Below are positions 47,935-60,147 of a stretch of DNA of 64,000 bases, piece after piece (positions within the stretch are counted from its first letter, which is position 1; every line of letters starts with the position of its first letter). Made by a program: the position numbers and the translations under genes. Under the pieces are notes generated by a model. The model saw only the letters and a list, made by a program, of their open reading frames with translations, made no database searches and was not told the DNA's origin. This DNA is from Pezicula radicicola (taxonomy: Eukaryota > Ascomycota > Leotiomycetes > Helotiales > Dermateaceae). The DNA lies in assembly GCA_003008705.1 (NCBI GenBank), contig PDUO01000055.1:200033-264032 (forward strand), in the 5' to 3' direction.

Positions 47935-50455
47935 TCAGCCATTCCGGCGCAAATTCTCCTTCCTAGTCAACAAGATACCCGAATGCCACGCTTCCGTCCG
48001 GAAATTTGTGACCATTTTCTCCAAACCAAACAGCTGAAACTCTACCGTCATTCCCCTTGCCTTTTCCAGTTGCACTTGCTGTTTCCATTTTTTCGAATTC
48101 TCATTCCATTCCTGTATCAACTGATTGGCGACGTTCCTGTTTGGTTCCCAAGTTGGTGAAAACTCTCCCTTGGAATCAGATTCCCAGTCGAGGAGGTCCT
48201 CTTTTGCGGAGACGCCTCTCTCAGATAGGACTATACGGACGGCGAAAGTGTCTTGGTCGTTGACGGTATGTGTGTCGGTTGGGGTGCTGCTGTTTGTTAT
48301 CGAAGTCATCCGCTTTTTGGGCACCGAAGTGGGAATGAAGGCTTGGTCCTTATCAGTTCCTGGATCATCCCGCTTGCTTCCTCTTCCCAATTTTCTTCTG
48401 TTGTCTCGAGTCCGGGTCATCTTGCTCTTGCTTCTTCGCTGGACTGGTCTGCCTCTTTGACTGCATGTCTTCATCACTCGGGCTCCTCTTCTCTGTCTTC
48501 TTCGGCTGCCTCGATTCTAGTTCCTGTCCCTCTTGCTTTTGCGCTTGGCTGCTCTTTTCAACTGGACGTTTTTCTTTGCCCTTGGAGGCCGCGGAACGCG
48601 TCTCTCGTGGGGGACTTGCTAAGAAATCTTGTCGAGTGCGCTTGCGGTTTATAGTAGCTGGTTGTCTTGTGGGGGAAGTTGGTCGTCCAGACTGCTGTTT
48701 CTCCTTCTCTCCTCCCGTGACTATAGCTTCATAGGTATACCGACAGACCCAGGAGCCCCACATTTGTTGTTCCCAAATTTCGGCCGGTTTAGTGGGGGGA
48801 CCTTCGTCTGAAATAAGGGACTCAATATCGCTGATCATTTTTTTCCATGGTATCCAATGTGGAACTTTAGACCCAAGACAGATATTTACACGCCTTAAGT
48901 ATCGCGACCTATTTCCATATCCATTAGGTTGATGCAAACAATAAACCGTGAAGTCGATGATTTTGTGACCCTGTTTTGGTCTGGGTCTGGGCGCATCCTT
49001 AGCAACATCGAATCTTTCCGGTAGAGTTGGACGGAAATGACCGTCTGTCCAGATATGTCCGTCACAACCACCCTTGGTACTAGGTTGTGACCGATCGACT
49101 TGCGGTATTGTCCATGTAGCCGAACTCCTGGAGAAGATCTATGACGGACCTCTCTTCTTGGCGTGTCCGTCCTCCTCACTCTCATCTTCGTCTTTGTCGC
49201 GACAATTAAGTTGCAGTTCTGTGCACCTCCCACATCGCGGGGTTTTTTTATCACATATTGCGTGTGCTTTGGACTAACACGCTTAAGGTGAACAAGGTGG
49301 GCAAGTTCATCTACAGACCAAGTCTTTTGTTGTGTCGCCCAGTAAAACCTCTCTAATGAGGTCGCATACTCTTTGACCCGGTCTAGATCAAAGACGGAAG
49401 GCAATTCTGGAGGTGCTGGTGCTACTTCAAAAGTCGGTTCTGGCGAGATGGCTGCGTGATTCGCTATTTCATCATCCTTGTCCAAGGGTTCGTCGACCAG
49501 CTTCCTTGGCTTCCTCTCCCAGGGGGTCCATAAAATTGAGAAATTCTGGCTTTACAGACGCCCGAGGATTCTCTGGGGTTTGAACAGGATCCAAAGGAGT
49601 AGTGGTAGTGGTTTGAACGCCATTCAAGAAGGAATTGGTCGAGAGCGCGTATGGATCCGGGGTTTGTTCTAAGATAAGCGACCACTCATCGAGAGTTTCA
49701 TTTTCCTTCAGGTTGCCCCTATGCGGAGATGACTGTTCGGGTTCATCAATCTGGATCTGTTGCAAGGCTGCTCGAAAATCTGCAAGTGTGGGGTTCGTAG
49801 TGTGATTTTCTGGTAGGTCGAATGGAGGAAGGCGGGAGTAGGTGTCGAACTCGTTCAAGGTAATGGTCTTCCTGGCCTTCTTCATCGAACGTACGAAAAG
49901 CTTATACAGGTAGCCCTGCACGTAATGGTTGACGGAGTTCATGGATCCGAAACATTGTATGAGATACCTCACCACGTGGTCCTTCGAGCCTCCGTCTTCT
50001 TTGAGCTGTTTCATGACAGCGCGAGTAGACTGTTCCCTTACTGCCTTGACTGCTCCTTTTTCAGCGCATACGATTTTGATGAAGCCATCCTCTTGGTGAT
50101 GCGAGAATTTGTCTGGGTTCTCTTCAAGACTTTTCCTCCAGAAATAGCCAATGACTTCTTTCACGCGATTATGGAAAACGCCCTGCTGAAGCTTAATTAT
50201 TTCACTAAATTTGGAGAAGCGTCCCCCAACCTTCACCATGTCCACTTTACGTTCTAAATATGTTAGCACCATCATTGACAAAAGGTTGGAAGTCTTACCT
50301 GTGAGACTATCCCAATTTTGCTTGAAAAAGACGATCCGGCTAATCCTTAACCTTTTCCGACGGACTTGTCTCCAAGTATACATACACCAGTCCGTTGTAT
50401 ACATGTCCCTTAATGAATCGTATTGATTTACCGTATTGATCAACACGTACCGCAT
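47935..50455 (-). pseudogene. Unidentified gene, fragmented into overlapping frames
   Basis: Four long minus-strand frames follow one another with overlaps: 50455-49472 (about 327 codons), 49485-48895, 48937-48365, 48477-47935. Their translation looks protein-like (for example KDHVVRYLIQCFGSMN, then IWTDGHFRPTLPERFDVA in another frame, then a Ser/Lys/Gln-rich tail), but no domain could be named. In the frame crossing 49130-49260 the order C-x6-C-x2-C-x6-C (CDKKTPRC, GRC, LQLNC) resembles the second half of a Zn2Cys6 cluster, interrupted by stops. The first frame's start lies within the right terminal repeat region, so the true ATG is further in (for example near 50230). Several introns or several lesions could explain the breaks; I favour lesions. 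Confidence 0.4.
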
Positions 50456-50501
50456 TCGTATTCGGGGTTTCCTTATTGGTTAGTAAGACGTCTTATTAAC
50501 C

Positions 50502-50525
50502 AATATTGGCGAGCGCGTCGTAACA
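50502..50525 (-). repeat. Right terminal inverted repeat
   Basis: 24 bp ending CGTCGTAACA, followed by GAAA. Its reverse matches the left terminal repeat at 23 of 24 bases. Confidence 0.7.
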
Positions 50526-50529
50526 GAAA

Positions 50530-53500
50530 GCGTTACCTAGAGTTTCAAGATTCAAGACACGCCGCTTGTCTGCTGTCCCAAGTATATATCACGAAACAAA
50601 GGAAGTCGAAGAAGGTATAATAAATAATGCAAACACCAAAATTAAAAAATTCTTCCAGCACAACAGACTGAATAATTATTCTTAATGAACTTCAGATTCT
50701 AGTAGAGCCATATTAACTCTTTGTAGATAATTTCCCTAGGTTTTTATACTTTTGTGATATATAACCGATACTTTCAGCATTTACTATGCTTAGCAACCTA
50801 CTTTCCCCTAAGAGTTTACGAGCACTGCGAATATTCAAACGGCTTCAAGAATCGTACCACGCCCTGTCCTCCGCGGTGTTAACTCATTTACACAATACAA
50901 GGCTATACTTAGTATACGGAAGTCACTCTAGAATATCACAATCTCTATTAATTTGTACAGTACAGGGTTATGTCATAGTTGGTTTCTACAATAGTAGCAC
51001 TCGAATAACAGCAAAGTCCCTCTAGATAATAGTAGGGAGATACGTTGAATTACATATGGCTTTTGGAACCGGTAGTTTCCTTTGTATAGCACTGACGAGT
51101 ATATACATTATGCAGTAGTCCCAGCAGAGGGACAATTAGTGTGACTGTGGTGTTAGTACTCAGGGCTGCGACCATAGGCTCCTTGCTAGTACCACCGGTG
51201 GAGTAGGTAGCACTTGGAGAAGCACTGATCTCGGACTCTTGGTAGAGGTTATTTTAGTTGAACCCATAGGCATAGTTATACTTCTTAGAGTAGCACTATT
51301 GTATACTAAATTATTTGCGATCGATCTCGAATAAGGACGAAGACGTCTTACATTGGGGTGCTAGTAATAGTGGACTTAGACTCCCAGTTGAGCTTCTAGA
51401 GGTGACTGGACTGAAGGTTATCGAATTACCATCAGAGACAACTTCTATAGATGATTTATCACAGCTAACACAAGCACACTTTCTAGTCTGGCGAGGGTAG
51501 TTCTTAGCGTCTCTTGCACAGCTGCATGTGGTCTTGCTGTTGGAGCTAGATGGAGTTGTCTCAGTGCCGGTAGTCTCAGAAGGGGGTCGTAAGGAAAGTA
51601 AGAGTTACCACGGCTCGCGAGAAAAAAGTAGTGCTTCTAATAGCTACTTTGCCGAGGCACACACCATTCATCATTATAATCAATAATAGCTTTGCTAATG
51701 CTGAATCAAATGTGCGCAGTCAATTTCCTTGCTATTAAGAACATACCTTGTTAAGGAAATAGTTGACAAATTGTAGGTCGATATTAGTAAAGTAGATATA
51801 TCTTAGAAAAACGTAAAGTGTTTTGCTGCCCAATCAAACAGCTATGATTGTGGTATCTAGAAACCATATCCCTAGGTACCGGAGTTTCTTAAAGATCTCG
51901 AGCCCTTTCTCTGAATAGTATCAAATGGGCCGAAGAAACTACGCACGTAGGACATTGTCTTACACTACAAATCAGAAAACTTTTCGAGGAGTAGCTGAAA
52001 TGCAGCAAGACTAAACCTAATTCACAGCAGTATAGTAGGAAGCTTCTTCCTCACTAGACTTACCAGTCACGGAGAAAATTGATCAGACGTATAGTCCTAT
52101 AGCGTAAAACATTGTTCTTAGGTTGCAACTTATCTTTTCAGTTGCTAGGATTAAGCTACTATTTCAGATATAAATTAGAACTGCCGTACATAAGAAGGGA
52201 AAATATTCCGAATTCTCGAACGCGAGCAAATCAAAAATTATCAGCTAATTTTAATAGTGGACCTAGAGTACTTAACCACGTAGAGACTTTAATAATTGTT
52301 AGAAACCTCGGACACTGTTCGAGGCGTGGTTAGAATATATTAATAAGCTGAATCAGTTATATCATTTGTAATAGTACCAAGAAGAATTTAAGGATGATTA
52401 TTAAACTAAGAGATTAACAGGCGATTTTATTATGTATACCCTAGATGCAAAACCGAACTTTATTTTATGTATCTTTATGTTATCTACCAGGGATATGAAG
52501 GAAAAGACCAGACTATAGATGTCTTTTGTAAATAATCCATTACCGCTCTCGTGAGCTTCTAGCCCTACTTCAAATTTTAGGAGGGGACTTTTTCTATTCA
52601 AACGAACCATCTGATAACCCAAGAATGGCTAGGAAAGATAATACAAGTTACAATAGATTAGACTACCAAGAAGTAAAGGAGAACGATGGTGGAGAATCCG
52701 ATAGGTTAAACAATTTAGAAGTGGAGGACGGTTATTGGGAATGTTATATATCAGTTAAAAACACGTTCAGAAGAGTTTCCTACATGTTCGACTACGAAGA
52801 TAACACAATAGAGGACACGAATGACAATTACCACCGGCCGAAAGGACTCCCATCCCGCCACTAAGAAGGAGTTGCCTTGATCTCATGATCACGGAGACTG
52901 CTCTAAACTTAGGAGAAATACCTACCAGTGTCATAAAGAAAGTCCTACATCCACCAGACTAATCCGGCAGAGAAAGGTAACATACCAAGGTACTTTATAT
53001 GCAAGTTTCCATACTATAAAAAGCAACAAAGATTTCCAAGCGCTACTTCACTTACATGGTATCTCACCTGACTCCGAAAAAGCCTTGCTGCAATAAAAGA
53101 GGCAATAAATAAAGAAGGCCATCGCCTTTAAGGACGTCATCAGTAATCGGTTCAATTTATTAAAAGGCTTAAAACTTTTGAGAAAGATTACCTCAGAAAA
53201 CTTTGAATCATATATTTGGTAGTCACCGCAAGAAATTGCCGATAATTCAAAAGTTAGAACCAATTGAAAGATTGTAGAGACTACAGGACTGAGAAAAGGA
53301 GCTACTTGGTTATTCTTACGAGATAGTTGTACGAGTAGAACTTTCTTGACATACCAACGATGTTTAACAACGAGGATTACCTTATGGCTGTCAACATTGG
53401 GTTTGGCGAGGTCATAACGGATGGAATATTGGGTTACAGAGCTTTGTTGAGTGAGCCCTTACCACTTGAAGCAGCGATCGACTTTTTCAGAAAAAACCCC

Positions 53501-53772
53501 CAAAAAATAAAAATAAAAATAAAACAAGACCAGAATTCTATGAAAAAAAAAAATTTGAATACTTAAGCTGGTAAGGTATCTGCAAAACTATGACAGTGGA
53601 TTCGAAACGCAGCAGAATAGTACTTGGAGTGGATTAGTTTTCTAACCAAACACAAACAGATCCATAAATACAGCAACTCTCTGTACCTAAGATAGGTATG
53701 CAAATCCGAGGATTAATTAACAAAATCAAGCTTAAAAAACCCCATCCCATCATTCTGCCTCCATCAATTTAG
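50530..53772. other. AT-rich, gene-poor tract
   Basis: About 3.2 kb of low-GC sequence with only short frames (none over about 80 codons). The even spread of TAA/TAG stops suggests an old RIP-damaged transposon, but no reverse transcriptase, integrase or transposase motif could be read. No gene is called. Confidence 0.45.
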
Positions 53773-54065
53773 CTAGCAGCCGGTCCCACAATAACCACAG
53801 GCTTTTCCCGGAATCACCCAAACCTCCTGGCCTTTCGCAGCACACGTAGGGCATCTGACTCCTGACATCTGGTTTGTTTCCTTGTTAGTTCTCAGAACAT
53901 TTTTTTGTTGATTGTTAGAAAGTTTCGTACCCCGGGTGAGGTATAGAATCCAGTACCGGTATATATTTCAGTTGGCGGTAAAGGTAATAATGGTCGTGGC
54001 GGTGCCTTAGTTTCCTTGGAGCAGCAGTTCCGCCCAGGACTACAGGAAGTGTATTCCAAGCACAT
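53773..54065 (-). CDS. Small Cys-rich protein with zinc-ribbon-like C-terminus
   Basis: Two exons (54065-53931, 53880-53773) over a 50-bp intron (donor GTACGA, branch CTAAC, acceptor CAAG) give 80 residues. The ATG at 54065 is chosen because the upstream frame begins with GTG and the short fungal family starts in this way (MCLEYTSC). The middle is Pro-rich. The C-terminal part reads CPTCAAKGQEVWVIPG, then CGYCGTGC, two C-x2-C pairs suited to one zinc ion. No signal peptide, so it is unlikely to be a secreted effector. Similar small proteins occur in many filamentous fungi with no known role. Confidence 0.68.
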
Positions 54066-54502
54066 GTTGATAATCACTTCGGTGAAGGGTGAGAGTTGGT
54101 GTTGTGGTATGAAAAGTGAGTGAGTGTTTAGTTAAGCAATGAGTTTAGAGTCAGAAACCAGTTGGGTAGATTTGACTTTTAAGGCGTGAGTCTGCCCTTT
54201 TATTATTCAAAATTGGTCGTCTGGGTGGAACGTACTAGCAGACAACAGACAATAACCGAGTGATGCCCAAATGTGGGTCATATGCTAGTATGGTGCTATG
54301 AACGCTACGGAGATGGTATCCGGCAATACACAATACAGGAGTGGATCGGTAAGATAAAGGGCTGCCGGCTCTCATGCATCCTGCAGCCTCTCCTGCAGCC
54401 TGTTCTACAACACACCAATTGCTTCATGCATATCTCCACTCCCGCTCCCACTCCAGATCGAGATTATTATGATTAATCGCATTCGTCCACAGAAGTTTTC
54501 TA
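54066..54502. other. Intergenic upstream of the small Cys-rich gene
   Basis: No conserved frame. The stretch 54370-54460 is C/T-rich with repeated CTGCAGCCTCTCCTGCAGCC. Confidence 0.35.
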
Positions 54503-55039
54503 GGGCTCCGATCGAGTCGTTGAATTACAAGGGTATAAAATTTGCCCTCAAATTAGGTGTAGCTAATTCGATTTAATTAAATTTAAGGTCGAATTTTAAA
54601 GGGTTAATTCGCCGTTTGATATATGATATAAATATATTAGGACACTTATATAAATTAATATAAATCTTAAATTAGCCCTAGTTTAGTACTTTTATTCTTA
54701 TTCTTATAAAACTTAGTATATTTAGAGAGAAGGTTATATAATTACCCCTTAAAAATAATTACTTACGTAGGTATCCTATATAGCTAGGTAGAGAGTTAAG
54801 ATTTACTTATAACTATGAGTAAATCTTAGAAACTCTTTATAAGATCTATATCTCTTATTAGGTAACTATTTAGTATGTAATAGTGGGTAATTATCTGACT
54901 CATTTAAGCTTTAATTATAAGTTTTATATTTATATATTAAACTTTAAAATTGGATTTTAAATGGCTTCAAATTCGAGCGAATTTTATAAAAACAAGACGT
55001 CGAATTTAATTCGATTCGATTCGATGCGATTGGAGCCCC
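54503..55039. mobile_element. AT-rich MITE-like element
   Basis: About 537 bp of strongly AT-rich DNA with inverted ends. The left end reads GGGCTCCGATCG and the right end, reversed, reads GGGCTCCAATCG; TTCGA-rich words follow on both sides. Flanks are similar (AAGTTTTC before, AAGTTTCC after), as for a target duplication. No reading frame. The high AT content fits RIP. Confidence 0.5.
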
Positions 55040-55464
55040 AAAGTTTCCTCCGGGCTTAAGTTGGAAGGTCGGTACTCAGGTAGATAGATTATTGAATTGG
55101 CGAATGGCCACACCCTCGGACTCCACCACATAACGGGGAATGCGAGTTGTAGGCTGTGCTCCATTATTTCCGGAAGCAGAAGCCTGTAGTACAGCCTTAG
55201 AAAACAACCGCTATAGGCTGCTCGCTACCTGGCTACAACGTATGAATTAGCGAATACGGGGCACTACACAAGAATTACCATTACTTTTTGCCGAGATCTT
55301 CGTACGGCCTCCCCGTTTTAAATTCTAGTGGCTTTTCTGATGCTGTAGCGTACTGTATCCTCTAGGTTATATTAGGCCCGAGCAGGTTACTGAATTGTTG
55401 TCTATAACAATCGAGAATATTGGAACCATGTCATCACAAACCAAAGTATATTATGTGCCAATAG
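55040..55464. repeat. Repeat sharing ends with the 31994 MITE
   Basis: The part 55236-55312 contains TTAGCGAATACGGGGC, TTACTTTTTGC and TACGGCCTCC, in the same order as the right part of the element at 31994-32209. The opposite end could not be located, so this copy may be truncated. No gene. Confidence 0.45.
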
Positions 55465-56073
55465 ATGTGCGAAGTTATGGAGGTCGACATCAATCCCATA
55501 ATGAAACCAGAGGAGACTCCTGAAAACTTGTATTTACAAGTCGACAACCTAAATAGGAGGTTCACCTGCGAAACCAACTACTTCGGTCTTATTCATTCTC
55601 AGATGCTGGCTTCCGGGATTCACCACAATAGGTGGCCAGGGTATCTTCGGGATATGTGGCGTGCTATAAGACTCAAAGGACGGTGCCAATTGGTCGAACT
55701 AGATTTCATGGCGCAATCAGATAACGGGTCATTAACCAATGGTCATGCACTTCGACACTGGCGCTCAGCATATATTGAGAGCCTGGAAGACATAAAGAAT
55801 CTCCGGGCATCACTTCGGCTCTTTGATATAATGACTGTCGCTGGCTTTGTTGATATTGAGCACCATGTGATCTTCTTGCCTACTTACGGACGGCCGAGAG
55901 GGCCGAGAGACCAGCCAGCACGTGATATTTGCCTTGCAAACTTAGAAGCATATGAAATAGCATGGGAGAGAAAGAAACCATACCTTGAACAATATTATAT
56001 TTGCAGCAGCAGTGCAAAATTTGTAACAACAGCACTTCTGAACACCTCTTCACCGACACCAAATCTGTTCTAG
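55465..56073 (+). pseudogene. SAM-dependent methyltransferase, 5'-truncated
   Basis: 202 residues starting at VDINPIM-like sequence, i.e. at the acidic loop (motif II) of a class I methyltransferase. The glycine-rich SAM-binding motif I that should precede it is missing, and no upstream exon encodes it. What remains is well conserved: YLQVDNLNRRF, DLIHSQ-like FGLIHSQM, HHNRWPGYLRD, QSDNGSLTNGHALRHW and FDIMTVAGF. This pattern is typical of fungal LaeA-like/TAM-type methyltransferases, which act on small molecules or regulate metabolite clusters. Repeat DNA abuts the break, so transposon activity may have removed the 5' end. Non-functional unless it uses an unseen exon. Confidence 0.7.
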
Positions 56074-56192
56074 ATTACAATACTTCTGTCTGACAGCGAA
56101 ATCGCTGTTCTAGCACTACCTAACTCTCCTTCATAACTCTATGCACTCTTCGGATTCCCCATTCGCCTCCAACTTGCAAGCAATCAGCGGTG

Positions 56193-56956
56193 TTACGACG
56201 CCATAGAGCCTGATTGCCAGGATATTGCATTATCGAGTCCCTCCCCAACAGTTTCTAATCTCTTGCCGAGTCCCGTAATATGCTCCGATAGTTCGACGTT
56301 CGTGTCTTCCAATGTTGCTACTAAATGAGCGAATTTGTTTCCCAAATCCGCCTTGACGGCTGCTGTTCGGTCCCCCATATTCCCCGGCCAATCATCCGGG
56401 AAATCCGCCTAATCTCAGCTCTTGTATATCCTCACACATACCCTGCATTTCGTCGTGTAAATCGGTACATGATGCCTAGTCGTAGGATATCGATCTCGCA
56501 TGTCGTAGAAGTTCGTCCCGTCCTAGACTCCTAGCCTCCCCACGCCCAACCAAACGCTCATGAAGTTCGTCGCAGGTCTTGAGTGGGGATCGGCCGTAGA
56601 GAACATCCGTTGAAAAAGGCATAGAGGTATCGCTGTTCCTAGGTGGTGGAGTAACCAAGAAGGCTTCTGCGACCGCGCATGAGAGGATAGTCGGCAGTTG
56701 ATTTCAATCAAAACTGATTTAGTAGGGTTGGCACGTGCCCGGGATACTGGCTGTCAGGTACCCCTCCTACACCTCCACCGCATAACCTCATTATTTCTCT
56801 ATCTGGATCAGCATAGTGGAGAAATCCTGCCGAAAAGTACCAGTCGTTCCTAGACATCCTCGAGGCACCGAATACATCCACCTGCGCCCCTTTAGACCCA
56901 CGAATGACGATTTTGAAACGACGTCCTCTTTTACGGAAATCCATACAACCTTGCAT
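56193..56956 (-). pseudogene. Fragmented unknown gene, coiled-coil end
   Basis: Three minus-strand pieces in series (56956-56708, 56658-56476, 56378-56193) read as protein. The last, starting MGDRTAAVKADLGNKF, is a heptad-like helix. Between them a TAG interrupts a frame that would continue as LHDEMQGMCEDIQELR, a further coiled-coil-like stretch. No domain was recognised. A decayed gene is more likely than a spliced one, since no consistent introns were found. Confidence 0.25.
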
Positions 56957-59900
56957 CTACCCTCTGCTTTCGATGCCGTCCTCGGCCACCATTATCATCA
57001 GAGTCATTCCCTTCTCCCCCAGGTGACATGAAAGGTCAAGGGTGGACGTCTAGAAGCTGCAGTTCATTTGGAGGGTGAATTGCTTTGTACAACTTGGAGC
57101 TTGGTGGCCGACGGATGTTGGAGACAACCTACTGGAGTTGCTGAGCAAGATTACCAGGTCGACGAAGTTGGATGTCCTTGTGCAGCGGATCGAACCCACC
57201 ATCAAGGCTCCGGGTGCTTTGATAAAGAAGACTCAGCAGAATAGCTGCTGTCTGAGGCGGACCCCCGAAACTTACATTGGGAACTTTCAAATCGCGGTTG
57301 AACGCTGTGGTTGTGGTCTGGCTGTCGCTGAAGCCGACCTACTAGAGAAGGAGGGTCAATAGAACACGGGAGATGGTTTGGTGGTGGTAACAGGCAACTT
57401 GTGTACGAACAATTGGGAGTTACAAGCCTCGTGAAGAGACAGAGGATGAGATCTGCACATCGATTGTCTTGACTAGAGAAAGGAAGGGCGACATCGCCAC
57501 ACCAATCGCCTTATCGACTGGAAAAGAGAAGGACAACCTGAGTAAATCAATCATTTAATGTCGCCGCGCCAAAGCCCAGCATCAATCAGCATTTAAAACC
57601 TGAGATTGGGTTTTGCCGTTGTCGGAGGAGCCACCCGAAATCTTTAAACGTGAGTTTCTGTACTCAAATTTAACATCTGAACAGCAGCGACAATGTATCC
57701 CACTCTTAAAATTAGACATCCTTACGTGCACGCCAATCCCTTTACTATTTTGACCATCTCACGAGTGATAGTAGTCCGTCTAACTTTGAAGGATCTGTTT
57801 GAGGGCACATGGAAGACCCAAGCTCTGTGCACAATTCGAGACCGGTATACTTACTGCTAACCATGAAATCACATAGACCTCCATTTATCTTTGCAACCAA
57901 TCTGTGGGAGTTTACTAGATACAGTCACTAAATGCCGAACTATACCAGAGATAACAGACAGCCATGACGATCTTCGTAGAATTCAAGTCTATAGCTAACC
58001 TTCTCCCAATAACCGGAGCCAAACTCAGGAACCTTACTGTGGAGGCTTCGCTCCCTAACAAACTTGGTCAAAAGTCCTTAGAGGAGCGTAACTAGAACTT
58101 GTCTAGTGCTCGGAAACCACTCCTCACTCCGCCTGCCTCAAAGGATGCCTGTAAAAAAATTGATGGCTCCAAAACCCCCCTCCCACAACACAAGTTTAAC
58201 CCCCTCCTAATTAGTAATAATGCACAAGTTTATGCCCTCTCCAAGACGTGCATGAACGCAGCCATTGACAATTATTCCAAGCTAGAAGATACCATAACTC
58301 GTGTATGTTAATTCTTTTGCGAGTTGTATACCAGATACTCTTTCAAGAACAAAGCCCCTGCGATACCTAGTGGTACGTTCATTGCGTATGAAATCCTGCC
58401 CATCGGTGTCAGGGAGCACCGCCATGATGTAAAAGCGCGCATGTTTCGTGGTTGTTTGGTAGGGGTCAAATTGCAGAGACTTAGAGAGCGTACAGATGAG
58501 GAATTGATCTGTTGATTCGTGCTTGAGGATCTAGAAAGTGATGGCAGTGATTATTTTGGTCCTTCTGTCTGGTTATAAGTCTCTGGTTAGGTTAGGTAGG
58601 TAGGTAGGTAGATACGTCAAGTCAAATATAGTGAACCCCAACTTGAGATTAGGTAGTGCGCTAAGAGTCGACTTCAAACTTCGATTTAAGTCTGCCCAAC
58701 TGAAGTCTATGACGTGATTAAATAGAACACGTCTAACCATCTTTACTAGTTCGTTCTTTAATGTGGTGCTTTGCTTCTACTCACTCGTATAACCAATCAA
58801 TCGGAATTCGCATAGTTCCACCGCAAAGCTTAGCAAACAAGCAATACCAATTCATGGCCATCTCTTTGTATTATCATACAATTTCGATCAGATTCAGGTT
58901 CTAGGAGACACTGCCAAAAACAAAAAAACAAAAAAACAAAAAACCTTTAGCTGTTGCTAGAGCTGTGTACTTGAAGCTATGAGGTCGTAATTTCGACTTT
59001 TAAAGGACTTCTTGCAATCACAAAGAGATGGCCTGCTGTTATGTTTTAGTTGACTAAGACTACTATAATTCTAATCCTGATTTAAAGAGTATCACCTTGC
59101 ACTGCTATATCCTCGGATACGCGTTGAGTACCGGCTTTATTGGCATTGAGGTCGATCTGGTAATCTGATCACAAGGCCTGTGGTTGCTGATAAGTGAAAA
59201 CAGGCCGTCCTATAGTTTCCAATAATAAAGGTTTGTTTATGCTCTAGCTATAATTCCTCCCTCGAAAGTTGGGCTCACCTCAACCTCCTGAGTTTGCACA
59301 CTGTGTTATGACCAGATTATCTGCCCCAACATATATATGTCCAGTTGTGGAGTGCCCTAATGAGAACATGGACTCAGAACTTAAAACGAAAGGCCGACAA
59401 TATCCAATCCTACGACGAGGCACCCTCCCCTTCTTTTACGAAATATTTCCTCTTCGGCAGATGAGAAATTGAGTCAAGATGCTGCGCAACAAACGAGAAC
59501 AAATCCATCTAAATTGGGTAGCTCTCATCGATACGGAAATCATGGAGAGGACAAAGCTGGTGAACAGAAAGCTCCGAGAACTTAATCTGGCATGGAGACG
59601 GGCGTAGTTGAGAATAATTTGCGAGGCTTATCTGTTCCAAGTTTGAATTGTGGGATTGGTCAGCAGAGTAGAGGTGAAAACTCAATTGGAGCAGCTGGTG
59701 CATTGTTGTACTTGGTGACGACTGTGCAGGAATGAATAGACCATATGTGTGGTCCATACTCTTCCTTTTTCCTACTTCTAGTTTCATTCCAAAAATGATG
59801 ATTACGAAATATCGAATCCTGTAAGGCAATATTTTTTTTAGGTGTATTCCTAGATAAGATTATCATGCTGATACAAGGTCATCATATGTGGGCTTTAACT

Positions 59901-60147
59901 GCTGTCTTTGATACAGAGAAAAGTATATTTATGTAGGTAAGATTCACGTGAATGAAATTCAATTCATCTCTAGCTACGCCTCAAATGTCGTGTATTTTAT
60001 TTCTCTAAGGTACATGAAGCCAAGGAGATGACGCCCAGCAATGGTGGTCCAAACGACAAGATGTCTTATTACTATCACTGATAGACTGAATTTTCATCGT
60101 GTCTCATAAACACATCTTCCTTGTAGAGACTTATTCTCGGAAGTAGT
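56957..60147. other. Gene-poor tract
   Basis: About 3.2 kb without a convincing gene. Plus frames at 57075-57362, 58099-58311 and 58324-58515 lack conserved motifs. Simple repeats occur: (TAGG)n near 58590-58611 and an A-rich run (AAAAACAAAAAAAC) near 58917-58945. Confidence 0.45.

Larger units (their letters stand above)
42795..50525. mobile_element. Putative 7.7-kb element with terminal inverted repeats and GAAA target repeat
   Basis: Both ends carry the same 24-bp sequence in inverted orientation with one mismatch: TGTTACGACG, then C[A/G]CTCGCCAATATT. The bases just outside are GAAA on both sides (42791-42794 and 50526-50529), as for a 4-bp target duplication. Next to each end lie palindromes of the type TAAGACGTCTTA and the word CGAATACGAAT. 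Within are a DUF3435 relic near the left end facing inward, an intact NAD+ synthetase and a broken gene. A degenerate Starship-like or other DNA element is the favoured reading; a chance pair of related MITE ends is the alternative. Confidence 0.5.

Noticed and set aside
53360..53566. Frame with LLSEPLPLEAAIDFF
   Set aside because: Short, ends in Lys-rich low complexity, surrounded by stops; cannot be tied to a family.
58099..58515. Two adjacent plus frames as a small gene
   Set aside because: No splice signals joining them and no known motif.
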